Assembly (NCBI GenBank): GCA_040403555.1
Contig: JBBAKN010000001.1
Coordinates: 1-64,000, forward strand
DNA from: JAIPAN01 sp040403555
GTDB taxonomy: Bacteria; Bacteroidota; Bacteroidia; Sphingobacteriales; Sphingobacteriaceae
Direction of reading: 5' to 3'
DNA: 64,000 nucleotides
Shown piece after piece: positions 26,559 to 34,826 of this stretch. How positions within the stretch are numbered: the first letter of the stretch is position 1; each line of letters begins with the position of its first letter. A program made the position numbers and the translations under genes. The notes below the pieces were generated by a model that saw only the letters and a list, made by a program, of their open reading frames with translations, made no database searches and was not told where the DNA came from.

Positions 26559-27653
26559 TTACTTAAGGGTTTGACTTAGAAACTTAGTTAAGGCTTCACC
26601 ACGTAAGTTTTTGGCTATAATTTTTCCTTCTGGATTTAATAAAAAATTAGCAGGTATGCCTTCGATTTTATATAAATTAGCGATAGGACTCTCCCAACGT
26701 TTTAATTCCGAAACATGAGTCCACGTTAATTTATCGTCTTTTATAGCTTTTAGCCAGGAAACTTTATCGTCATCTAAGGAAATGCCTAAAATGGTGAATT
26801 TTTTATTTTCAAAAGCTAGATAGGTTTTAACCACATTCGGATTTTCTGCTCTGCAGGGTCCACACCACGAAGCCCAAAAGTCTAATAAAACATATTTACC
26901 TTTAAAATCACTGAGTTTAACAACTTTACCATCAGATGAAGCCATTTCGAAACTTGGTGCTAACTGACCAATGGAAACAGGCTTAATGGCTTCCATACGT
27001 TTTAAGAATTGATCTACAGCTGTATTGTTTTTAAACTTGCCTTTAATATTTTCTGCATAAGTGATTAAAACTTGTTCATTATTTTCTTGGTCTAGAGTTC
27101 CCATGGCATAAAAACCGGCCAAATTAGTGCTATTGGCTAAACCAAATTCTGTAGTTTTTTTCGAATAAGTGCGCATATTTTCTTCAAAACGAGGTAAAAG
27201 CACTTTACGCAACGAATCTTGTAAGGTTGAATCTTTACTTACTTGATCTACAAATTCACGTTGTATATCGTTGAATAAGCTGGCGTATTTAGTTGCTATA
27301 ACGGAAAAATCATGCACTTTTTCAGTATCATCAGAACCACTAACCACATAATCGCTTTGGGTCTGAATACCTTGAATGTTCAGCTCCATTTCATCCCCAT
27401 TTTTGGCAATCAATATAATCAGTTTATCTCCTACACTGAGGTTAAAAAAGTCAGCATCAACACTTTTACGAGTAAAACTAAATTCTTTTTTATCGTTTAA
27501 AAATGCAGAATCTATAATGGTATCGTGTTGATACAAGTATACTTTTTTAACATTGCCTACGGTATCAATTTTACCAGTTATGGTAAAAGAATCTTTGCTT
27601 TTACAAGCGAAAAGAAAGGCAATTGAGAGAAAGATTAAGGATGTTTTTTTCAT
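26559..27653 (-). CDS. TlpA-like thioredoxin-family lipoprotein with DUF4369 N-terminus
   Basis: Envelope thiol-disulfide protein of 364 aa. I start at the ATG at 27653 (MKKTSLIFLSIAFLFACKSKDS), which gives a lipobox FAC with Cys17; a frame extension upstream to 27809 has no signal features, and a TACCTTTG promoter box at 27671-27678 lies inside it. Residues about 23-105 form a beta-rich DUF4369-type domain. After a helical linker, the C-terminal thioredoxin domain has the redox motif WCGPC with Cys265 and Cys268 in FWASWCGPCRAENP. It ends in IPANFLLNPEGKIIAKNLRG, with the expected cis-proline. It probably reduces or isomerises disulfides outside the cytoplasm, perhaps for cytochrome assembly. 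The response regulator downstream is separated by 70 bp. Confidence 0.9.
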   Translation of the reverse strand: MKKTSLIFLSIAFLFACKSKDSFTITGKIDTVGNVKKVYLYQHDTIIDSAFLNDKKEFSFTRKSVDADFFNLSVGDKLIILIAKNGDEMELNIQGIQTQSDYVVSGSDDTEKVHDFSVIATKYASLFNDIQREFVDQVSKDSTLQDSLRKVLLPRFEENMRTYSKKTTEFGLANSTNLAGFYAMGTLDQENNEQVLITYAENIKGKFKNNTAVDQFLKRMEAIKPVSIGQLAPSFEMASSDGKVVKLSDFKGKYVLLDFWASWCGPCRAENPNVVKTYLAFENKKFTILGISLDDDKVSWLKAIKDDKLTWTHVSELKRWESPIANLYKIEGIPANFLLNPEGKIIAKNLRGEALTKFLSQTLK

Positions 27654-27919
27654 GAAAATATAATGATACTCAAAGGTACTAAAACTGTATTTAATATGGT
27701 AAAGAAAGTAGATAACGTTGAAAAAGTACTTAATCATATTTCCGATTTTCTGTAGAACAATATAAATTGAACGTTTTCGCTCAAGCAGAAAAATGTATGT
27801 TGAGTTCAATACCCCAGCTAATACTACTATTGCTCGAGGTAGCGGTAAAGGTTGATGGATTTTACGGTGATAAAGTGTGTTTAAGGTAGGATAACGTATG
27901 CTGTCATCTTTACTATTTT
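27654..27919. other. Intergenic region upstream of the TlpA-like gene
   Basis: A 266-bp gap between two minus-strand genes. The part next to TlpA carries its -7 box (27671-27678). From about 27780 to 27890 the sequence is less AT-rich and, on the plus strand, a 20-codon frame at 27793-27855 reads MYVEFNTPANTTIARGSGKG; an overlapping frame continues as VAVKVDGFYGDKV. This could be a decayed gene piece, but it is too short to name. No tRNA or obvious hairpin. Confidence 0.35.
27671..27678 (-). promoter_or_regulatory. -7 promoter box of the TlpA-like gene
   Basis: Minus-strand TACCTTTG, an exact TAnnTTTG match 18 bases before the ATG at 27653. It supports the internal start and the lipoprotein signal. 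Confidence 0.5.
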
Positions 27920-29224
27920 TTATCTAGAAATCTCAATCTTCACTTTCTTATTAGATATTTTTTCGTTTTTAATTTGCTTCACCAATTGCTGAATTTTAGC
28001 TCTTTTAACTGCTGCATATGATGCATGGTCAAAGACTTCAATAAGACCTAATTCATCTTTTTGTAAGCCACCTTTCTTCAAAACTAAGCCTACAATATCT
28101 ACTTTATTTATTTTATCTTTTTTGCCGGCACCTATATATAGCGTATCCCAATCAGTCGGTGTAGGAATTCTGGTAGTAGTAGGTAAAGCTTGTCTATTTA
28201 AGTTTTTAATAAAGTCAGGCAAATGTTCGTCGTTAGAAAGCAAAATATAGGAAGTACCTGAAGCATGCATACGGGCCGTACGCCCATTCCGGTGAATAAA
28301 CGATTCTTCGGTATGTGGTAACTGATAGTGAATAATGCATTCGATTTTAGGAATATCTAAACCCCTGGAAGCTAAATCAGTAGTAATTAAAAGCCTACTG
28401 GTGCCATTTCGGAATTTTAACAATGCTTTTTCTCGATCTTCTTGTTCCATACCGCCATGAAAAACAGCGTGAATAATTCCTTGATCTTTCAATATATCGC
28501 TAATACGGTCTACGGCATCACGGTGGTTGCAAAAAACCAAGGTTGATTTTTCGCCAATCAGACAAATTAATGAAAACAAGGTTTCTAATTTTTCTGCAGC
28601 CTCGGTTTCTATGAGTTTTATTTCTAAATCGGGTGCTATTTCGGCTTTTTTAAGAAAATTTAGCGCTACTGGTTGATGAATACCAGTAAACTCTGGGATA
28701 TTATTCATCCGGGTAGCAGAGGTTAAAATACGTCTTTTTAACCCTTTTAATTCTCCAATAATAAACGACATGTCGTTCTGGAAGCCATATTCTAAGGCTT
28801 TATCAAACTCATCTAAAATAAGGGTATGTACGCTTTGCGGATCTATGTTTTTATGCTGTAGGTGGTAGGCTAAACGTCCAGGTGTACCAATTAACACCAT
28901 GGGTGGGTTTTTTAGACTATTTACCTCAACTTTTGTATCGTGACCACCATAACAGCAGGTTACTTTATACCCCGTACCCATGCCTCTAAAAACTTGCTCA
29001 ATTTGTAAGCCCAATTCTCTAGAAGGAACCAATATTAAAGCCTGTACGCCTTTTTTTTCGGGATCTAAAAGATTTAATAAAGGCAGTAAAAAACCCAGTG
29101 TTTTGCCCGAACCTGTGGGGGCATACAACAAATAATCTTGCTCAGTTTCGGCAGCTTTTAAAGAAGCTTCTTGCAATTGGTTTATGGCTTGTATGCCTAA
29201 GTTCTTTAATGCTTTTTGAATCAT
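27920..29224 (-). CDS. DEAD-box RNA helicase with DbpA-type RNA-binding C-terminus
   Basis: ATP-dependent RNA helicase of 434 aa, probably acting in ribosome assembly. I start at the ATG at 29224 (MIQKALKNLGIQAINQLQ); an upstream frame extension crosses the alaS terminator and is rejected. Motifs: Q motif INQLQ near 14-18, Walker A APTGSGKT at 35-42, TPGRL near 114-118, motif II as DEFD at 138-141 (Phe in place of the usual Ala), SAT at 169-171, and HRNGRTAR near 310. The last 80 residues (WDTLYIGAGKKDKINKVD, then GLIEVFDHASYAAVKR) form the DbpA-type RNA-binding domain that docks on 23S rRNA helix 92 in E. coli DbpA. The DEFD variant is unusual but retains the catalytic Asp and Glu. Confidence 0.9.
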   Translation of the reverse strand: MIQKALKNLGIQAINQLQEASLKAAETEQDYLLYAPTGSGKTLGFLLPLLNLLDPEKKGVQALILVPSRELGLQIEQVFRGMGTGYKVTCCYGGHDTKVEVNSLKNPPMVLIGTPGRLAYHLQHKNIDPQSVHTLILDEFDKALEYGFQNDMSFIIGELKGLKRRILTSATRMNNIPEFTGIHQPVALNFLKKAEIAPDLEIKLIETEAAEKLETLFSLICLIGEKSTLVFCNHRDAVDRISDILKDQGIIHAVFHGGMEQEDREKALLKFRNGTSRLLITTDLASRGLDIPKIECIIHYQLPHTEESFIHRNGRTARMHASGTSYILLSNDEHLPDFIKNLNRQALPTTTRIPTPTDWDTLYIGAGKKDKINKVDIVGLVLKKGGLQKDELGLIEVFDHASYAAVKRAKIQQLVKQIKNEKISNKKVKIEISR

Positions 29225-29250
29225 AATGGATGTGATGTGGGCTTGTAAAC

Positions 29251-29284
29251 AACAAAGGTTCAAGATACCCTGAACCTTTGTTTT
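29251..29284 (-). terminator. Long hairpin between alaS and the helicase gene
   Basis: AACAAAGGTTCA pairs with TGAACCTTTGTT around an 8-base loop: a perfect 12-bp stem 24 bases past the alaS stop. The following tract on the minus strand is TTTGTTGTTT-like and only moderately T-rich, so it is a terminator or a processing/stability hairpin. Confidence 0.7.
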
Positions 29285-29307
29285 AAACGTAAATTATGTA
29301 AAGATAA

Positions 29308-31917
29308 TTAGTGAATATAGGTTTTGGCTTGAGCTAAAGCCTTTTCTATACCAGCGCTATTTTTACCACCTGCAGTGGCGTAAAAAGGCTGACCACCACC
29401 TCCACCATCAATTTCTTTGGCCAATTCGCGAATAATAGTACCGGCATTTAAACCTTTTTCTTTTACTAAATTATCCGATAACATCACCGTTAAACTTGGC
29501 TTTCCATCAATATCAGAGGCCAGAACAACATATAAATTAGCCAACTTATCCTTTAGACTATAGGCCAATGTTTTTATCGCCTCGGCGTTAGGTAAATCTA
29601 CTTTCTGAGCAATAAAGTGAATGCCGTTAATTTTTTCGGCTTGTTTAGCTAAATCGGCAGTTAAACTTAGGGCTTTTTCTTGTAAAGATTTTTCGACTTC
29701 TTTCTTTAGACTAGAATTTTCTTGAAGTACTTGATTTAAAGCATCTAATAAATCTTTCGGATTTTTAAGCGCCACTTTCAATTCTTGTACTAAATTATCT
29801 TGCTCACGAATGAAATTTGCAGCTGAGGTGCCGCTAATTGCTTCTATACGCCTAACGCCTGCTGCTACCGCACTTTCGGAAATGATTTTGAAATAGCCGA
29901 TTTGTCCGGTGCTTGCTACGTGTATACCGCCACACAATTCTTTCGAAAAAGCATCATCAAAAGTAATTACACGAACAAAATCGCCATATTTTTCGCCAAA
30001 TAAGGCCGTTACGCCTGAATTTAATGCTTGTTTATACGGGACATTCCGCTCTTCTTTTAAAGCAATATTTGCACGTATTTTCTGATTTACAATTTGTTCA
30101 ATTTGAAGCAACTCTTCATCACTTAATTTGGCAAAGTGAGAAAAATCGAAACGTAAATATTCTGCATTAACCAATGAACCTTTTTGGTTTACATGACCAC
30201 CCAATATTTGCTTTAAGGCAGCATGTAGCAAATGCGTTGCCGAGTGATTTGCGGCTGTATCGGCACGGTTTTCAGAAGCAACTTGAGCAGTAAAAGTAGC
30301 CGTTAAATCTAAGGGCAACTCATCGGAAAAGTGTACAATTAAGCCATTTTCTTTCTTGGTATCCGTAATATGAAGAGTACACGTTCCATTAGAAAGCGTA
30401 CCAGTATCTCCTACCTGGCCACCACTTTCGGCATAAAAAGGTGTAATATCTAATACCAATTGGTAATTTTCTTTGCCCTTTGCATTTACCTTGCGGTATT
30501 TCAATATTTTGGCCTCAGCCTCTAGACTATCATAACCTACAAAATTCACTTCTTCTGAAGCATGTACTATTACCCAATCACCGGTATCAATCGCGGTGGC
30601 TGCTCTCGATCTATTTTTTTGGACTTCTAAAGCCTTTTGAAAACCTTCCATATCTACAGCTAATCCTTTTTCACGGGCCATCAATTCGGTTAAATCAATA
30701 GGAAATCCGAAAGTATCGTAAAGTTCAAAGGCAAATTCGCCATCAATTAGTTGCTGATCGGCCGCATAGCGTTCAAAACGCTGTACACCGGTGGCCAGAG
30801 TGCGTAAGAAAGAGTTTTCTTCTTCCAAAACTACTTTTTGAACAAAATCACTTTGCGATTTCAGTTCATCAAATACGCCCGAAAACTGCTCTGCCAAAAC
30901 AGGTACTAATTGGTTTAAAAACGGTTCTTTAAATCCTAAACTGGTATAGGCATAGCGTACGGCACGGCGTAAAATACGACGAATAACATAACCAGCACCA
31001 GTATTCGATGGCAATTGTCCATCGGCAATGGCAAAACTAATGGCTCTTATATGATCGGCCATTACCCGCATGGCTATATCGGATTGTTCCTCTTTTCCAT
31101 AAGCAATACCCGATTCTTTGGCAATTACCTGAATAAGAGGTTGAAATACATCGGTATCGTAGTTAGAGCTTTTATTTTGTAAAACTCGTACTAGGCGCTC
31201 TAAACCCATGCCGGTATCTACGTGTTTTGCCGGTAAAGGCTGCAGAGAACCGTCCTTTAGACGGTTGAATTGAATAAATACGTTGTTCCAAATTTCAATC
31301 ACTTGTGGGTGATCATTATTCACTAATGTTCTTCCGTCAATATCGTGTTTTTCGGCTTCAGGGCGGCAATCTACGTGTATTTCAGAGCAGGGTCCGCAAG
31401 GTCCTGTATCCCCCATTTCCCAAAAGTTATCTTTTTTATTGCCTAATAGAATCCGGTCTTCGGCAATGCGTTGTTTCCAAAAATTATAGGCTTCGTTGTC
31501 TCTAGGTAAACCTTCCTTGTCATCGCCCTCAAATATGGTAACGTATAAATTCTCTTTCGGAATTTTATATACTTCAGTTAATAACTCCCAACTCCAAGCG
31601 ATGGCTTCTTCTTTAAAATAATCTCCAAAACTCCAATTCCCCAACATTTCGAACATGGTATGGTGATAGGTATCAATTCCTACTTCTTCTAAATCGTTGT
31701 GCTTGCCAGATACCCGTAAACAACGCTGTGTATCGGCAATACGTGGGTATTTTATAGCCGCTTCGCCTAAAAACAATTCTTTAAAAGGATTCATACCGGC
31801 ATTGGTAAACATCAATGTGGGGTCGTTTTTAATCACCATGGGAGCCGAGGGCACAATTTGGTGATTCTTGCTTTTAAAGAAGTCTAAAAAGGTTTTACGT
31901 ATTTCTTGGGTAGTCAT
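29308..31917 (-). CDS. alaS: Alanyl-tRNA synthetase
   Basis: Class II synthetase that charges tRNA-Ala and edits mischarged Ser and Gly. The protein is 869 aa. Domains: catalytic core 1-240 with MFTNAGMNPFK (36-46) and GCxGPCSEIH-type motif near 172-181; tRNA-recognition domain about 250-440; editing domain with zinc ligands His558 and His562 in HSATHLLH, and Cys662 and His666 in CGGIHVAS; and the C-terminal C-Ala domain, with the glycine-rich GGGGGQPFYATAGG near the end. A TAACTTTG promoter box lies 19 bases before the ATG. It is divergent from a MerR regulator, with 107 bp between starts. Confidence 0.98.
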   Translation of the reverse strand: MTTQEIRKTFLDFFKSKNHQIVPSAPMVIKNDPTLMFTNAGMNPFKELFLGEAAIKYPRIADTQRCLRVSGKHNDLEEVGIDTYHHTMFEMLGNWSFGDYFKEEAIAWSWELLTEVYKIPKENLYVTIFEGDDKEGLPRDNEAYNFWKQRIAEDRILLGNKKDNFWEMGDTGPCGPCSEIHVDCRPEAEKHDIDGRTLVNNDHPQVIEIWNNVFIQFNRLKDGSLQPLPAKHVDTGMGLERLVRVLQNKSSNYDTDVFQPLIQVIAKESGIAYGKEEQSDIAMRVMADHIRAISFAIADGQLPSNTGAGYVIRRILRRAVRYAYTSLGFKEPFLNQLVPVLAEQFSGVFDELKSQSDFVQKVVLEEENSFLRTLATGVQRFERYAADQQLIDGEFAFELYDTFGFPIDLTELMAREKGLAVDMEGFQKALEVQKNRSRAATAIDTGDWVIVHASEEVNFVGYDSLEAEAKILKYRKVNAKGKENYQLVLDITPFYAESGGQVGDTGTLSNGTCTLHITDTKKENGLIVHFSDELPLDLTATFTAQVASENRADTAANHSATHLLHAALKQILGGHVNQKGSLVNAEYLRFDFSHFAKLSDEELLQIEQIVNQKIRANIALKEERNVPYKQALNSGVTALFGEKYGDFVRVITFDDAFSKELCGGIHVASTGQIGYFKIISESAVAAGVRRIEAISGTSAANFIREQDNLVQELKVALKNPKDLLDALNQVLQENSSLKKEVEKSLQEKALSLTADLAKQAEKINGIHFIAQKVDLPNAEAIKTLAYSLKDKLANLYVVLASDIDGKPSLTVMLSDNLVKEKGLNAGTIIRELAKEIDGGGGGQPFYATAGGKNSAGIEKALAQAKTYIH

Positions 31918-31935
31918 TATGGTTTTGTATAGCTA

Positions 31936-31943
31936 CAAAGTTA
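31936..31943 (-). promoter_or_regulatory. -7 promoter box of alaS
   Basis: Minus-strand TAACTTTG, an exact TAnnTTTG match, 19 bases before the alaS ATG. I saw no -33 TTG at usual spacing. Confidence 0.5.
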
Positions 31944-31975
31944 ATTTTTTGCCCCGAACATAGAAACATTAATAA

Positions 31976-32006
31976 TTGGTTTTTATTTACCATTGTGGTA
32001 TTTTTG
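31976..32006 (+). promoter_or_regulatory. -33/-7 promoter of the MerR gene
   Basis: TTG at 31976-31978, then 20 bases, then TATTTTTG at 31999-32006. Both Bacteroidota elements are at the usual spacing. Transcription would begin near 32011, so translation must start at the ATG at 32025 and not at the GTG at 31995. Confidence 0.65.
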
Positions 32007-32024
32007 AGTGCTAATCCTCTAAAC

Positions 32025-32363
32025 ATGCCTTATCAAGAAGACAACGAAATAACCAAACGCTATTATACCATGGGTGAAGTAAGCGAACTATTCGGGGTTA
32101 ATTCATCGCAAGTACGTTTTTACGAGAAAGAGTTTGAAATTCTTCAACCCAAGAAGAATAAAAAAGGCAATCGCTTATTTACCGCCGAAGATGTAGAAAA
32201 CCTTAAAATCATTTTTCATTTGGTAAAAGAAAAAGGTTTTACCCTACAAGGTGCCAAAGAGCATTTAAAAGGCAATAAAGAGGTAGTTAAAGAGAATCAA
32301 CGGGTTATTGACTCTTTAGAAAGCCTAAAACAATTCCTTTTAGAGGTAAAAGAACAACTCTAA
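32025..32363 (+). CDS. MerR-family transcriptional regulator
   Basis: A 112-aa DNA-binding protein starting at the ATG at 32025 (MPYQEDNEITKRYYTMGEV). An upstream GTG is excluded because the promoter lies between. The N-terminal winged helix reads TMGEVSELFGVNSSQVRFYEKEFEILQPKKNKKGNRLFTAEDV in overlapping parts, residues 15-58, which is the MerR helix-turn-helix and first wing with the arginine-tyrosine RFYE. The rest is the dimerisation coiled coil, ending in LESLKQFLLEVKEQL. It lacks the C-terminal metal- or drug-binding domain and its cysteines, so the inducer is unknown. This short MerR next to alaS recurs in Bacteroidota genomes. It is convergent with proS with no gap between stop codons. 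Confidence 0.88.
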   Translation: MPYQEDNEITKRYYTMGEVSELFGVNSSQVRFYEKEFEILQPKKNKKGNRLFTAEDVENLKIIFHLVKEKGFTLQGAKEHLKGNKEVVKENQRVIDSLESLKQFLLEVKEQL

Positions 32364-33836
32364 TTAGTATGCTCTTGCAAACAATACCCGCTGGGTAGAC
32401 GCTTTGCCACTTAAAATACACACTCCTGCTTCTTGTTTATTGTTTAATGGAATGCAACGAATGGTTGCTTTAGTTTCTTCTTTTATTCGTTGTTCTGTTT
32501 CAGGCGTACCATCCCAATGTGCAGAAATAAATCCAGGCTGTTCGTCTAACAAACGTTTAAATTCTTCATAATTATCAGACGTACGGATGTTGTCTTCACG
32601 AAAAGTAAGTGCCTTTTTGTAGATAGCTTGTTGTATATCTTCTAAAAGTGTTTCTAAATACCCATCTAAATTGGCTTGTGGCTGCGACGATTTTTCACCG
32701 GTATCTCTACGGGCAATTTCTACCGTTCCGTTTTCCATATCTCTAGCACCAACAGCTATACGTACTGGTACTCCTTTTAATTCGTATTCGGCAAATTTAA
32801 AGCCAGGGCGTTGCGTATCTCGGTTGTCGTATTTAACCGAAATGCCTCTTTTTTTCAATTTGGCAATTAAATCATCAGCAAAAACACCAATGGTTTGTAA
32901 TTCTTCTTCGCTTTTGTAAATAGGCACAATAACCACTTGTATAGGCGCTAATTTTGGAGGTAAAACCAAGCCTTGATCATCGGAATGGGCCATAATTAAG
33001 GCACCAATTAAACGGGTAGATACTCCCCAAGAAGTAGCCCAAACATGCTCTATTTTACCTTCTTTATTGGTAAATTTTACATCAAAAGCTTTCGCAAAAT
33101 TCTGTCCCAAGAAATGGGAAGTTCCGGCCTGTAGCGCTTTACCATCTTGCATCAATGCTTCAATGCAATAGGTATCTAAAGCACCTGCAAAACGTTCGTT
33201 GGGTGTTTTTCTACCTCTTACAACGGGCATAGCCATCCATTCTTCGGCAAAAGTGGCATATACCTCGAGCATGCGTTCGGTTTCTTCTACGGCTTCTTGT
33301 GAAGTAGCGTGAGCAGTATGCCCCTCTTGCCACAAAAACTCGGCGGTACGTAAAAATAAACGGGTACGCATTTCCCAACGCACTACGTTTGCCCATTGGT
33401 TTACCAAAATGGGCAAATCTCGGTACGATTGTATCCAGCCTTTATAAGTATTCCAAATGATGGTTTCTGAAGTTGGACGTACAATTAATTCTTCTTCTAA
33501 TTTGGCAGTTTCATCAACCACAATATTCCCATTGCCATCGTTTTTTAAGCGATAATGTGTTACTACTGCACATTCGGTTGCAAAACCATCAACGTGTGAA
33601 GCTTCTTTTGAGAAAAAAGATTTAGGGATAAAAAGCGGAAAATACGCATTGGAATGGCCGGTATCTTTAAACATTTGATCCAACACAGCTTGCATTTTTT
33701 CCCAGATGGCATAGCCATAAGGCTTTATAACCATGCAGCCTCTTACCGCAGAGTGTTCTGCTAAATCTGCTTTGGCTACCAGTTCGTTATACCATTGAGA
33801 ATAATCTGTGCTTCTGCTCGTTAAACCTTTGCTCAT
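32364..33836 (-). CDS. proS: Prolyl-tRNA synthetase (short, archaeal/eukaryotic-like form)
   Basis: Class II synthetase that charges tRNA-Pro. At 490 aa it is the short ProS type without the roughly 180-residue INS editing domain of E. coli ProS, as is usual in Bacteroidota. The core has the motif 2 region NQWANVVRWEMRTRLFLRTAEFLWQEGHTAH and RPTSETIIW in the usual order, and motif 3 as SWGVSTRLIGALIMAHSDDQGLVLPP in pieces. The anticodon-binding domain is at about 305-400. The C-terminus has the extra zinc-like domain of this type and ends in RVLFARAY. A TTG-N18-TAAATTTG promoter is 58 bases upstream, giving a leader of about 50 bases. It is divergent from the Tyr-rich lipoprotein. Confidence 0.97.
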   Translation of the reverse strand: MSKGLTSRSTDYSQWYNELVAKADLAEHSAVRGCMVIKPYGYAIWEKMQAVLDQMFKDTGHSNAYFPLFIPKSFFSKEASHVDGFATECAVVTHYRLKNDGNGNIVVDETAKLEEELIVRPTSETIIWNTYKGWIQSYRDLPILVNQWANVVRWEMRTRLFLRTAEFLWQEGHTAHATSQEAVEETERMLEVYATFAEEWMAMPVVRGRKTPNERFAGALDTYCIEALMQDGKALQAGTSHFLGQNFAKAFDVKFTNKEGKIEHVWATSWGVSTRLIGALIMAHSDDQGLVLPPKLAPIQVVIVPIYKSEEELQTIGVFADDLIAKLKKRGISVKYDNRDTQRPGFKFAEYELKGVPVRIAVGARDMENGTVEIARRDTGEKSSQPQANLDGYLETLLEDIQQAIYKKALTFREDNIRTSDNYEEFKRLLDEQPGFISAHWDGTPETEQRIKEETKATIRCIPLNNKQEAGVCILSGKASTQRVLFARAY

Positions 33837-33893
33837 AGAGTGTATCTTATATGTGGGATATAAATTGTAAATTTAGTGTAAATAGGAAGTCTA

Positions 33894-33922
33894 CAAATTT
33901 ATAAAATAAAAGCTATTCGCAA
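33894..33922 (-). promoter_or_regulatory. -33/-7 promoter of proS
   Basis: On the minus strand, TTG (33922-33920), 18 bases, then TAAATTTG (33901-33894). Both elements fit the Bacteroidota consensus. The predicted leader is about 50 nt. Confidence 0.55.
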
Positions 33923-33948
33923 TTTTTGAATTATAAAATCTACGCATT

Positions 33949-34815
33949 ATGAAAAAGGAAATTGTTTATTTAAGTGTAGTTTTAGTTTTTGCTGCTTGCA
34001 CAAGCCGTAAAATGGCCACCTCAGACGATAATGTATATATATCTAAGGCCAAAGCGAAAGAATATCAACCTTATGTTCGTCCGGTAGTTCAAAAACAAGA
34101 AACGCCTATAGAAAATGCCTATTCGTATGAAGAAACGAATACGTATAGCAGCGATTACGATTATCGCTACGATGATATGAATTTTAGCTCTCGACTGGAT
34201 CGTTTTCATAATTACTCACCTTGGCGTAATTATTACGATTCTTGGTACGATTACCGTTATGATCCTTATGCGTTTAGATCTCCATGGTCATGGAATGTGT
34301 TTATAGGTCCGAGTTATGGTTGGAATTACGGTTATAATCCATGGGATTATAACCCCTACCGCAACCGATGGGGTAATTATTGGGGTATGTATTCGTATTA
34401 TAACCCTATGCCCTATTATCCGGGCAATTACAACGGAAACTATCCAAGCATTTCATATCCATATAATCCACGCACTTATAGACCAAAACCAGGGCGTGGA
34501 GGTGATAGCATGAACCCTAATTTTGGAATTGGAGGAAATGCAAATGGAAGTCGTGCTGACCGATATAATGGCGGTTCACCAGCCAATCCACCACGTTCTG
34601 GCGGTAGTGTTACCAGCCCACGTCCAGATCGCTCTAGTGGTAGCACCACAACACCCGATCAAACTAGATCAAGACCAGCGGATTCGGGACAACAAGCCAG
34701 GCCAGCAAGAACGGAACGTCCTAGTACTCCTCCATCTACGCCACCAGCTAGTTCGGGAGGTAGATCGGATAGTGATAACAGTGCACGGCCAGCTCGTGCT
34801 AGAGACGGAAAATAA
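33949..34815 (+). CDS. Tyr/Asn-rich lipoprotein with a Pro/Ser-rich tail
   Basis: A 288-aa low-complexity envelope protein. Residues 1-17 are a lipoprotein signal with lipobox FAAC (Cys17). The middle (about 55-180) is packed with Tyr, Asn, Asp, Arg, Trp and Pro in short runs such as YDYRYDDM and WNYGYNPWDYNPYRNRWG, which resemble structural or sticky surface proteins. The tail (190-288) is Gly/Ser/Pro/Arg-rich and likely disordered. No catalytic motif. A very short gap (11 bases) separates it from the FadL-like porin, so they may be co-expressed at the outer membrane. Function is not known. Confidence 0.75.
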   Translation: MKKEIVYLSVVLVFAACTSRKMATSDDNVYISKAKAKEYQPYVRPVVQKQETPIENAYSYEETNTYSSDYDYRYDDMNFSSRLDRFHNYSPWRNYYDSWYDYRYDPYAFRSPWSWNVFIGPSYGWNYGYNPWDYNPYRNRWGNYWGMYSYYNPMPYYPGNYNGNYPSISYPYNPRTYRPKPGRGGDSMNPNFGIGGNANGSRADRYNGGSPANPPRSGGSVTSPRPDRSSGSTTTPDQTRSRPADSGQQARPARTERPSTPPSTPPASSGGRSDSDNSARPARARDGK

Positions 34816-34826
34816 ATTAATACACC

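Noticed and set aside
27654..27809. A longer N-terminus for the TlpA-like lipoprotein.
   Set aside because: It contains the TACCTTTG box and lacks a signal; the ATG at 27653 gives a clear lipobox.
27795..27830. A GTTCAA element resembling a tRNA T-loop.
   Set aside because: No acceptor stem, D arm or anticodon arm could be placed; only a 4-bp local hairpin is present.
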